DNA of 64,000 nucleotides from Poecilobothrus nobilitatus (lineage: Eukaryota; Arthropoda; Insecta; Diptera; Dolichopodidae): assembly GCA_947095535.1 (NCBI GenBank), contig OX352772.1, positions 118,383,997 through 118,447,996 on the forward strand, written 5' to 3'. Below, in pieces: positions 23,980 through 34,777 of the stretch. Position numbers and translations under genes: made by a program. Every line of letters starts with the position of its first letter. Within the stretch, counting starts at the first letter, position 1. The notes under the pieces were generated by a model. The model saw only the letters and a list, made by a program, of their open reading frames with translations. It ran no database searches and had not been told where the DNA came from.

Positions 23980-26738
23980 ATGATTAATGAAATAGTTTTT
24001 ATTCAAGATATTTCTGAGCTTGGTGCTGGTAATTAATATAATTTTTTATTTTTTTTTTTTCTTTTTATCTTAGTATATTTCGTTTTGTTTTTTCCATGTT
24101 TGCAAAATACAAAAAAAAATTTAATTTATTACAAACCTAAATTTTTAACGTTTTAAAAAATTCAAAATCAGCCAAAGAGAAAATGAAAACATGCATTATA
24201 TTTACATATTGTATGTTTAAAAAAATTTTTTAAAAATTAATAGATATCCTATAAAATATATATAGATATTATGATATACCTTATCTTTATTACACATTTA
24301 TAATATTCTATCAATACATAAAAGTAAACGTATATTGCTATATAAATTATAAGATATGAACACATGTCAACATTTTCACGTTTGTTGCTTCTCTATTTTA
24401 TTTAAGTATTTCCTGAATAGAACTTATTTGAATCTTTTAAATTTTTAATGAAAAATTGTAGCAAAAAAATTTTTAAACTTAAGAGCTATTTTTTTTTTTT
24501 GTAAAATATGATTTTTTAAAATTTCTCTTACTTTATTTTGTTAATAAAACGGAGAATTTATTTTACCTTTTATTGTTTCAAGAAAATTCTTCAAAATCTA
24601 AAAAATTTATTGACTGCAAAACTATCAACTATATGATTTTAATGTTTAAAATATAAGCTACATGTAATTTTAAAAAAATGTATTTAAATTGGAAAAAGTG
24701 GTATTTAAATTGGAAATGGTAATTTCAATATGAACAAACGTTAAAATATAGTTTGAACCAAAAGTTAGTTTTGTTTTAATAATTTATTTATAACTTAATT
24801 TTTGCTCATTTTTATTAGCCGGTGAAGTTACAAACAACTCTTCTACTCCACACTATAATTTATTCAATATAGGTATAAATATTGAAATGCCTAATTATCA
24901 AGAAAATCTAACTGACGTACAAAAACTTTTGCAAAGCTGGGGACTAGAATGTCTTAATGAAAAATTTAAAGAAATTAGGCTTAGCACATTACAACATATG
25001 ACGGAGAACGATTTGCAAGAATTGTTTTCAAAACAAAACGAATTTAATTTAAAAGTGGAATTTCGAAGAAAACAATTAAATGGAGACAAGAAAATGTAAA
25101 TTTAAATTAAAGCCTTCTTTCTTTTTAAAATTAAGAATTTTTTCTTTAAAAAGGGTTACCAGATTAATGTTCCAACATTGAGCGACACTGTTTCATTTAA
25201 TTCATCAGTTCTAACATGGATTGAAGAATCAAACCGCAGTATTTCGACACCTTCCCCATCTGGTTCAACATCGGGTGATATAAATACAACCAGTTTTGTA
25301 AGTTTTAAACATTATATAGTTAATAGTTTTGCACTCAATAAATTTTTTAGATTTTGAAAAATTTTCTTGAAACAATAAAAGGTAAAAAAATTCTGGACAT
25401 GTGCAAAAATGAATCCAATTTATTAACAAATGAAGCAAGAGAAATTTTAATCACCAACATTGTACAGTTTTTCATGGAACGGAATGAATGCATGAAGCCA
25501 GCAGATTTTAATAAAATAAAGGATGATATTATATCTTTTTTTTCAAATGAAAACAAAGTAAGCTCAAAATGATTATGGATCCATATAAGTTGCAAAAGCA
25601 TACTAATAAGAATTCAAATACTCTTAATACTGAAGGTAAAAACAAAACGTATTTATAACTAATTTATTAATTGAACAATTTATAAAATGAATAATTATTA
25701 ATAATAATAATATTATATTTAAATTTTCGATTCGCAGATTCACAATTTGGTGCCCAAGTAGATTTTGAGACTTTAAATCAAGACAAAAATTGGTTATTAG
25801 GTTATTAGTTTCTCAAGGACCGTGGGCGACCGTAGAAATCAAGTGGAAATCTACATTTGCGTTGAGAAAGCAAAATATTAAAAGTGAAGACAAAAACATT
25901 GTACAAATTTTGGAAAATTGGCCACTACTAAGATGCACAAATGGTTTTCGATTAGTAAGATAAAAGTTTATTTTGAGTTAAATTATCAAATATTTACTAA
26001 CTGCTTTTTATTTTATAGATTGAAATTGATTTCGAATTTTTGTTTGAAGGCAAATCCCTAAATTTAATAAACAATTGGAAAAAATTTAAAGAAAAGGTTC
26101 CAAAGGTGATGATAAGTTATTTAAAGCAACCAAAAGCCCAAAAACTGTTATTGAATCTTTCTACAAACGAAGGTTAGTTTCATTTAGTTTATTTCAATAG
26201 AGCTGATTTTGTAAACATGTTCTTGATGTTGTTTTTTATTTTTACTTACATTTTTTTAATTACAGATATTTCTAATTATCACATTTTATCTTTACTGCAT
26301 TTAGCGTTACCCCCTTCTGGAAGAATTTCAAAACCGAAGGGAGAGCAAAAAAAATTTTGGAAACCATCAATTAAAGACTCAATCAAATCTTTTTTTCTTG
26401 AATTGGAAGTTGCTGGTGAACTGCAGACAAAATTGGATGAAAGGTGGCAAGTATATAAAGAATTGGGTTTGACATTGCAGCCGCTTGTTATAGTTTTTAA
26501 TAATTTTGTAAACAAACGATATGCAATTAGTTATGATCAAATATTTTACACGTTTGATTGAATAATTCCCTGCATTGATATTTGTTTTAAAATTTTTTTT
26601 GTATTGAATTTAGAATTTCCAATTGAATCAATAAACGTTTGGCAGTTTCTGCAGCAGTATTTCTATGAAATTAATACAAATTTTGATAAGTCTATTAATA
26701 CCAATGTATTATCATTAATTTCAAATTTAAACCAATAA
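23980..26738 (+). pseudogene. Spliced SAM-domain gene of the 16.4-kb element, decayed
   Basis: Apparent exons with GT-AG borders: 23980-24028, 24819-25095, 25154-25297, 25351-25635, 25738-25954, 26019-26172, 26266-26551, 26614-26738. Exon 2 codes for a SAM-like domain (LLQSWGLECLNEKFKEI, HMTENDLQELF). Exon 4 has FLETIKGKKILDMC and a helix-rich block. Exon 8 ends VWQFLQQYFYEIN before TAA. The layout matches an uncharacterised arthropod/cnidarian family I recall next to transposases; function unknown. Damage seen: a phase mismatch between exons 2 and 3, a frame change near 25568 (SSK-stop) and an 8-bp tandem duplication in exon 5 at 25792-25807. SAM domains mediate protein-protein contacts, so a partner role for the transposase is plausible. 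Confidence 0.65.
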
Positions 26739-26829
26739 TTGTTAAAATTTAATATTTATTACATAATTTTTTAAATTTAAAGCAAAATTAATTCAAAAAT
26801 GTATTTTTAATTTATTTGAATATTGTCGT

Positions 26830-27095
26830 CTGAATATTATTGGTTTGCTCCATACGCCAAATCGTCAATTTTGAGTTAGGAGTTGTTTGTAGAGTTTGGA
26901 AAGGAGCTGCGTCTATTGCACTTATCCGTTTTCTGCTAACTCCAGTAGTTTAAGAGATACTGAAGTTAGCAGAAAACGGATAAATCCTATTGCTCTCCAG
27001 CTCGTTTTAAAACTCCACAAACAACTCAAAATTTACGATTTGGCATATGGGGCAAACCAATATTCAGACGAATTATGTAAAATTGAAGCAACATA
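26830..27095. repeat. Imperfect inverted repeat (arms about 115 bp) between the two element genes
   Basis: Left arm words TCGTCTGAATATTATTGGTT, GCCAAATCGTCAATTTTGAG, GTTGTTTGTAGAGTTT and ATCCGTTTTCTGCTAACT return in reverse complement on the right. The centre is near 26957. The right arm is readable as protein (NPIALQLVLKLHKQL, YDLAYGANQYSDEL) to TAA at 27096, so a small coding exon seems to have been duplicated in inverted orientation. The arms have diverged. Confidence 0.75.
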
Positions 27096-27277
27096 AAAAA
27101 GAAATTTAAATTTGTCAAACATAATAAGAAAAATAAGATTAAAAAATATTAATTACTATTATATTAAAACCTAACATCAAAATATAATTTTCCTAAAAAA
27201 AGTTTTAGTTTTTTGCAAAATTGATATATTTGACAATTTTTTTTAATTTTTGTTTTTGTGAAAGAATCAAATCAAAG

Positions 27278-29661
27278 ATGTATTACAATTGCTTCATTTG
27301 TTTAGAAAATTTTGATACAATCGATCTTTTAATTTGCCATTTAAAGTATGTACATCTTATAAATTCGTGCACCGTATTGAAATGTGGTCTGGGAAATTGT
27401 CCACAATATTTTAATAAAATATCTACTTTTAACTCTACAATTAACTCTAATATACCAAAACAAAAATATTCCAATTTTGAAAATGAAAATGTTCCAAATA
27501 ATACTTTTCCAAAACACGATAAAACTTTTGAAAGCGGAATCGAAAATCTAATTGATAATTTCAAAGAATCAATTGAAAATCTAACAATTGGGTTTGCATG
27601 TAAATTATCTAGTAATAGTAATATACCAACCTCTTTAATTGAAACCATTCTGGATGATATTACTTTAAACTTATTTAATCCAATTTTTTCTAAATTAAAA
27701 GAAATTTTTTCACCTCTAATTTTGCATGATAAATCGAAAAACGAAATTTTAAAATTATTAGATTCATTAAAAACGCCTTTTATTTCAATAAAATCCGAAC
27801 ATTTATTTTTAAAAGTATTGAACAATAAATCTCTTTTTATGGCTCCAAAAACATTTGTAATCAATAGAGAAAACAAAATATCTATGACAAAAGGAAAACC
27901 ATGTATGAAAGAAGTAAAAACTGTAGGAACTCTACTCCCAATAGAATTTCAAATTAAAAAGATTTTTGAACGAACGATGTTAAAACATATATTACGAAAT
28001 ATAGAAAATTTGTTAGCTTCTGATTCAAACGAAATTTCGAACTTTATTCAAGGTGAACTCTGGCAAACAAAACTGAAGTTGATAAATAAAAGATATATTA
28101 TACCGTTTTTCTTATATTACGATGATTTCGAAACGGGAGATCCACTCGGTAGTAATTCTGGAAAACAGTCATTAGCAGCTTTTTACTTTAATTTACCGAC
28201 AATTCCAAACAAATATTCCTCTTTAGAAACAATTTTTGTTGCTATGCTTTTAAAGTCAAAAGATTAAAAAACATACGGAAATCAGAATTCTCTTTATAGG
28301 TTGGTAAAAGTTATAAAAAGGTTCGAAACTGAAGGTGTATTATTAGAAATTGAAAATGAAACCTCTCAAGTCCATTTTGTTTTAGGACTGGTAATTGGAG
28401 CTAATTTAGGTGTCAATTCACTTCTAGGCTTTTCTAGAAGTTTTTCTCATAACTTATGTTGTAGATTTTGCATTCAAAGAAAGCAAGATATTCAAAAAAA
28501 TTCAACAGGGGATTCAAAATTATGAGTATTCTCTAAAATTTCAGTCTTATAAAGAAAGTGTTATATTTGAAAACTCTATATTTAATAATATTACATCTTT
28601 TCATGTAACCCAAAATCTTACAGCTGATATAATGCATAATTGTATGGAAGGCGTTATTAAGTACGGACTTAGTAATAGTCTTCATTATTTTATTTTGTAA
28701 AAGAAATATTTCACCTTAGAGTTTTTAAATAATTGCATAAAAAACTTTGATTATGGCAAAAAATTTGATTTGAAATTTACAATCGTCCTCCATCAATAAA
28801 AGAAAAACATTTCTAAAATAAAACTCTACATTTAAATGCTAGGCAAACTCTTTGTCTTTTAGATTATTTTACATGTATGATAGGGGACAAAATAACAAAG
28901 ATAGATAAAGTTTGGAAATATATATTGATATTACAAGAAAAGATCGAAATGCTATTAAAAAATTCTTTCACCAAAGCTATTGTTATACTTTCAAATATTA
29001 TTGATAGTCATAATAAAATGTATGTACAAATTTTTGAAGACACCTTAAAGCCCAAACATCATTTTCTTTATCACTACCCATTAATTATTACAAAATCAGG
29101 TCCCTTGCGTATGTTATATTGTATGCGTTTTTGAAACATAAAGAAATCAAAAATTATACGAATGTTACAACTTCAAGAATAAATTTACCCCTTTCATTAG
29201 GGAAAAAATGCATGATGAAATTTGCTTACAATAATTTTACAAACTTGGGTTTAGGATCAGATATAAATATTATTAATTTTAAAAAAGTTCAAAATATTGA
29301 AAAGTCTCGAATTGAAAAACAATATAATATTACATTACCCGAATTTGTCGCTGAAAATATTTTAATAACACATTACATTGAATACAAAGGAAGCTTATAT
29401 ACAAATAATCATTTTTGTTTTGATCAACTAACAAATCCACTATTTAAAATAGCCAACATTGCAATTTCTAATGAAGTCCCATTTTTAATACTTAAACCCA
29501 TACAAATTAAAACTTTTGATAACCATTTTCGTGTATTTGAGGTAGGAAAATATTCAAATGATTTTGAATGTAAAAAATTAAAAAAATCATCCTTAACAAA
29601 GTGCTTTCAATTGCATTTAATTGCAGATGGAAGAACAGTATTTAAAAAAAGAATTTTGTGA
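27278..29661 (+). pseudogene. CACTA-like (TNP2-type) transposase with C2H2 finger, broken
   Basis: Transposase candidate of the 16.4-kb element. ATG 27278 opens a C2H2 finger (CFICLENFDTIDLLICHLKY) and a linker. A catalytic-looking core follows with FFLYYDDFETGDPLGSNSG, AAFYFNLPTIPNKYSSLETI and LLKSKD before TAA 28265. The reading continues in other frames: FVLGLVIGANLGVNSLLGF and CCRFCIQRK to 28525, a damaged middle, then MIGDKITKID at 28877 and PKHHFLYHYPLIITKSGPL near 29050. A C-terminal frame 29119-29661 begins FLKHKEIKNYTNVTTSRIN. The YYDDFE motif and overall order recall EnSpm/CACTA transposases. At least four breaks. Superfamily moderately sure. Confidence 0.65.
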
Positions 29662-29664
29662 ATT

Positions 29665-30150
29665 TTAAAATACTTGTATAGTTTTAATGAAAGTAAATAT
29701 AATTATTACAAAATAGTTTAATAATATAAGTAATTAATTGTTAATTTTCATTTACTTAAACAAAAAATAAAATCAACCTTATTTGGTATATAATATTTAA
29801 TGAAACCAAGTAAAAAAAATATTAATAAACTATAATGAACTAACAAATGCTAATAAAATGGGCTAATAAAAAATAAAATAAAAAACACTCAAAAATAAAT
29901 AAAAAATAAATAAATGTAAAGTAATTCAAAACGTAATTCTAATAAATGTATATCTTCTTTCTTTTTTCTTAAACAACGATGAATTAATGTAATCAAAATT
30001 TATAACAATTTATAAGACTATACGGCTTTATGCTAAGGTTCTTGTTTTATATAAAACAAAAAAAAATTATGTAGTTAATACTTGTATTAATTCTGTTAAA
30101 TTATGTACAACTCATTTTATATAATTAAATAAACAAAAAACAAGTAAAAG
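29665..30150. other. AT-rich 3' flank of the transposase, no gene
   Basis: AT-rich sequence with several AATAAA words after the transposase stop; nothing else visible. Confidence 0.4.
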
Positions 30151-30272
30151 TAACAGTAAGTCGATGCAACCGACTTATTTATACCCTACACCTAAAAATT
30201 CAAATTAAAAATCCATATGTTATTTTAGTTCTGACTAAAATAGTTCTGAATGGTTCTGAATAAATTGGTATC

Positions 30273-30345
30273 TGACTCATGGCGCAGTGGTTAAGTCGCC
30301 AACCTTTCAATCGAATGGTCTTGGGTTCAAACCCCGGTCAGGTCA
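30273..30345 (+). tRNA. tRNA-like sequence (pseudo-tRNA or SINE head)
   Basis: A 73-base stretch with box A TGGCGCAGTGG (30280-) and box B GGTTCAAACCC (30324-30334). A perfect D stem GGCG/CGCC and a T arm with G-U pairs are present. The acceptor stem pairs over only about five bases. The anticodon stem has mismatches and the base before the anticodon is not T. It is therefore not a working tRNA. An (AAT)n run begins about 65 bases downstream, which suits a tRNA-derived SINE with a simple tail. Confidence 0.5.
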
Positions 30346-30407
30346 TAAATAAAAAATATGTAGTACTTTTATATCGTAATAATGTATATCGTATAATTAA
30401 TATTAGT

Positions 30408-30726
<319 letters not shown>

Positions 30727-31425
30727 TAATAGCTGCTACAGTGGAGCTATCTTTGGTTATATCATGCAAGTAAGGTGTTATATACTGCTGCATGTTATAA
30801 TTCACAGATGGCGCTGACTGTGTAGTAAAATAATAACAATAATAATAATAGTAATAATAATAATAATAACAATAATAATAGTAATAGTAAAACAAAATAT
30901 AATAATAATAATAGCTGCTACAGTAGAGCCATCTTTGGTTATATCATGCAAGTAAGGTGTTATATACTGCTGCACGTTGTAATCCACTGATGGCGTTGAC
31001 TCTGTGGTAAAAATAATAATAATAATAATAATTGTAATAATAATAGTAATAATAATAATAATAGTACAATTAAATAGTATAATAAATAGTACAATAATAA
31101 TATAACAATAATTATAATAATAATAATAATAGTTATAATAATAATAGCTACTACAGTGGGCCTATCTTTGATTATATCATTCAAGTATAACACCTAACGT
31201 TGTAATCCACTAATCCACTGTGCTACACGTTGTAATCCACTGATGGCGCTGACTCTGTAGTAAAATAATAATAATATTAATAAAAATATGAATACCAATA
31301 ATAACAGCCGCTACAGTGACAGTGGGGGTTGCCTTCAATAGTTGCCTCATGTAGTTAATATATACTACTACTACATGTTGTAACTGTTGTGACGGCTTTA
31401 GTCACTGTTAGCAAAACAATAATAA
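30727..31425. repeat. Satellite array: four units separated by AAT runs
   Basis: Units begin at about 30728, 30911, 31146 and 31308 with AGCTGCTACAGTRGAGCYAT or a variant. The first two carry ATATCATGCAAGTAAGGTGT and TATACTGCTGCA, then TGGCGYTGACTSTGTRGTAAAA. Variable AAT/GTAAT runs separate them. The third and fourth units are shortened and diverged. Confidence 0.85.
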
Positions 31426-31429
31426 TAGG

Positions 31430-31665
31430 CGGATTCATTGTTTCCTTACAGTCCCACTCCCAATTCAATGTTTCCATATCCATTCTCCTATCCTTTCCTA
31501 TCCCTACTCCCTAGCCAATATACTGCGTTCGCAGGTAAGGGTTTCATCCCACTATATTGGCTAAAGGGGGAGGTGGTTTAGTCAGTAAGAATCTGACACT
31601 ACCAAGGGGAAATTCTTGGTGTCTTTGGAAGATTCTCACCTCCCTTAGGGGAAAAAAAAAAAAAA
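31430..31665 (+). mobile_element. Retroposon 3' end with stem-loops and poly(A)
   Basis: It contains TAGCCAATATACTGCG mirrored by CACTATATTGGCTA, forming a hairpin. GGGGGAGGTGGTTTAGTCAG and CACTACCAAGGGGAAATTCT follow, ending TCACCTCCCTTAGGGG plus a run of about 14 A. No ORF. This looks like the structured 3' tail of a LINE or a SINE using it; the family is not identified. Confidence 0.45.
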
Positions 31666-31721
31666 GTTAGTTACTTAATATAACTAAGCTAAAAAAATAA
31701 ATGCTTTTTTTACAATCTTTG

Positions 31722-32260
31722 TACAAAATTTCAGTTTTCTATCTTTATTAAATTCGAAAATATGCTTGTTAGGTCTTGGGAAGTGTGTGAAGGCACGCGG
31801 ACCACCACTCCAATTCATCTCAAATTTTAGAGACATCAACAGGGTAGAACATTCTTATATCAAATTTCAAGTTTATATATTTATTAATTTCGAAGATATG
31901 CATGTTCGGTTTTGGGAGTTGTATGGGAGGTACCCGAACAGCTCCTCCAATTCATCTCAAATTTTGGATAAATCAGAGATTCAGGAAACAACACCCTAGT
32001 ACCAAATTTGAAGTTTGTATCTTTATTAATTTCGAATATATGCTTATTCGGTTTTGGTATTTGTATGGGAGGTACCCGAACAACCACTCCAATTCATCTA
32101 AAATTTTGGGGATATCAGGGATTCAGAAAAACACATCCTTGTACGAAATTTTAAGTTTCTAGCTTTATTAATTTCGAAGATATGCGTATTCGGTTTTGGA
32201 AGTTGTACGGGAGGTACTCGAACGCATGGTTCGATTTCGCCCATTTACAATTCCCGTAGG
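31722..32260. repeat. Tandem repeat, about 145-bp unit, 3.5 copies
   Basis: Each unit carries TTTATTAATTTCGAAGATAT or a variant, TTCGGTTTTGG, GTATGGGAGGTACCCGAACA and CTCCAATTCATCTCAAATTT. Units start near 31730, 31880, 32020 and 32165. The short ORFs in this area are readings of these repeats. Confidence 0.85.
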
Positions 32261-32294
32261 GTATAAAAACAATTCCCGTAGGGTATAAAAAAGT

Positions 32295-33335
32295 AAATAA
32301 GTTATATTTTATTCTTAAGTATTTTCTCATAATTTATATTTATAGCAATTAAACTAATGTTAAGATATCATAAAATTCTAATTTAAATAAAATGAACTTA
32401 AGATTTAAGAAAAATTAATTCTTGTATTTTTTTTTAAATTTCAGATAAAGTTGAAGCTATTACACCACATGAATCTATACTTATTAGATTAGATTATCAG
32501 CATCCCATGAATCTATACTTATTATATAGAATAAATATAAATATAATTATTACTTATTTGCTTTAATTTATTTATTAAAAATGAGTGGTAAAAAAGTCAT
32601 ATTGTAAAATATTAATTTCAATATTCTATGTTTTTTTTCTCATTTTTATTAAATAAAAAAAAATTTTTATTAAATGCAACCAATAGATTCTTTAATGTCA
32701 GTAGCGTTTACGCTGTGAAAATTACACTAAATATTAGAAATTAGATCTTATTTTTAAAAGTAACATTTCTTAAAATATTATAGAAAATGTTTTGATTCAA
32801 ACAACTTTTTTTCTAATTTTATGTTACTAAAAATTATATCAAAGAAAAAACTTTCACGAAATATGTGAGATTTAAATTGCGATTCAAGACCATCCTTTCT
32901 TAAAATGTGAAATGAGACTGCTCCGATTCGGATAAATTTAATTCTTAAATCAGGAAACCTAATCTTGGTATATGTGCTAGCTGCATTGCAATTCTAGTAA
33001 CCCTTTTTTTCAAATATGTCCAAATTGTATAATCCAAACAAGTCTATTTTTATGCTATTGGGACACATAATTTGTGAAGAGCATTTCTTGTATTTAACTT
33101 TTCCATTCCAATCAAGTAAGCCATAACTTAACTCAAGAAAATTAGCTCATAATTCATGTGGGTATATGTTTTTATTTTATATAATTTATAAAACAATAAA
33201 TTCTTGATCTATGCAAAAGCTTCATAATTTAAGAAAATTGAAATTTATGAAAGCATTTTTCTTATAATAAGAAAAGTATATTCTAGGTTCAAAATCAGGT
33301 TCCCAAATTTCATAAACCGAGCAAAATTTTCATAA
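32295..33335. other. Right subterminal region of the 16.4-kb element
   Basis: No ORF. Towards the right end, words like TTCATAAT, TTTCTTATAATAAG and AAATTTATGAAAG are frequent, matching the style of the left subterminal zone (17040-17420). Confidence 0.4.
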
Positions 33336-33339
33336 AATC

Positions 33340-33359
33340 AGAAATCTTTTCTCTCGGTG
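33340..33359 (-). repeat. Right terminal inverted repeat of the 16.4-kb element
   Basis: AGAAATCTTTTCTCTCGGTG, the exact reverse complement of 16997-17016, followed by TA and the resumed CAGTT repeat. Confidence 0.85.
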
Positions 33360-33438
33360 TAGCAGTTGACAGTTGGCAGTTAGAGACAGAACACTTCAGC
33401 TAATAATTGAACGGAATTAGTTTTCATTTTTTTAAAAA

Positions 33439-34397
33439 ATGGATGAAAAACTTATGAAAGATTTAATTAAAACTCGTAAAAATTTAAAAAGAAAATTTCA
33501 ATCTTTAAAAATTAAGAAGATTTCAGAAGACTTTGATCGGGAAAAAACATTTACTCCAATTATTAAACCACTAAAAGAATTAACAAATGTTGTCAAACAA
33601 CAACTTTCATATAATGCTATCAAACCGGAAATTAAATCGGCTGCTTATGATGATAACATATCTAACTTAATGAGCTCATTCATGCTTGAAATAAAAACAC
33701 CTAGCAACAAAAGTAATTCTTACAGTAAATTTAAAACTTCAACACCTAATAATCTATATAGATATTCATAATGATGAGTCATCACCAATTTCACAATTTT
33801 TTTTTCTTAACAAGTCACAACTTGATAAATCATATGGACCCTATTTTGATGAGTCATTAAATATTCGAAAACTTGGAAATGCTAATTTTGAAATAGATGA
33901 AATTAATAAAGATATTTTGATTGATTGATAATGAAGTTTTTAAAGGAACTGATAGTCTATATGAATTGATATTTAAAAAAAAAAAACCTATAAACTATAC
34001 TGAAAGTGATTTAAGAACCTATCATCAAATACTTAACAAAACAAATGCACACAAAAGAAATTATGATAATTTAGAACAAATAAAAGGCAACAAAGGTTTT
34101 AAATACAAAAATACATTAAGCAAATTATATGATCATGATTATAACACAAGACATAAAAAAACTGGTTTAGGTTGTTCAAAAAAAGCTTTTACTAATTTTT
34201 TTCATAAATCTTCTACACCAGAAACCCATTTAAATTATACAAATCAATCAAATCAGTATGTTTATTAGGACGATCCTAATGAATTAGTTGATAGATTAAG
34301 GCTTTTAATTGCATCAGAAACAGCTGGTAACAATAATCATCACAATGAAATTGTGACTTTAATTGAAGAATTGAGAGAAGCAAATATAATTCAATAA
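33439..34397 (+). pseudogene. Polinton DUF8207-type protein, broken
   Basis: Polinton-encoded protein of unknown, probably virion, function. ATG 33439 opens MDEKLMKDLIKTRKNLKRKF and FTPIIKPLKELTNVVK. The frame shifts near 33768 and the reading SYGPYFDESLNI continues. It shifts again near 33925 to GTDSLYELIFKKKKPINYTE, then SDLRTYHQILNKTNAHKRNY. An in-frame TAG at 34266 precedes the diagnostic DDPNELVDRLRLLIAS and IEELREANIIQ, stop 34397. The family label is from memory of insect annotations. Two frameshifts and one stop in 320 codons. Confidence 0.75.
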
Positions 34398-34422
34398 TAT
34401 TATACAATCAGTAGAAATCAAA

Positions 34423-34557
34423 ATGTCACTTGATAAGTTTGGACGTAGTGCAGCTTCTTCTTCTAGAAAACTGCATACTCAAGGCCCTCCAGGTATAGGT
34501 TTAAAATTTTTTTTTTTTAATAATAATTTATTAATTTCAGATAATTTTATAATCTAA
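34423..34557 (+). pseudogene. Start of a Polinton collagen-like (fibre-type) gene, truncated
   Basis: ATG 34423, 25 bases after the DUF8207 stop, encodes MSLDKFGRSAASSSRK followed by TQGPPGIG, then low-complexity residues to TAA 34557. The DKFGRS start followed by GPPG is what I know from the ORF that follows DUF8207 in insect Polintons. The rest of that protein is missing. Confidence 0.5.
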
Positions 34558-34777
34558 ATATAAAATTATGAATGAGAAATTAAGAATATAAACAAATTCT
34601 ATGTTTTTTTTTTTTTTTTTTAAACCTTAATTTACTTAACTAAATTAACGTAGGTTTGGAAAATTAGAATTAAAATATGTACTATGAATCTTTAAATAAC
34701 ATATATATATAAAAATTTTTTTTTTTTTGTGATACACTATTAAAATTTTGTTGTTTAAATGAGATTAGTTTTGTTAA

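Noticed and set aside
27283..27876. 197-residue minus-strand ORF
   Set aside because: Antisense shadow of the transposase, which has a clear zinc finger on the plus strand.
31766..32162. Overlapping ORFs at 31766, 31884 and 31902
   Set aside because: All are readings of the ~145-bp tandem repeat.
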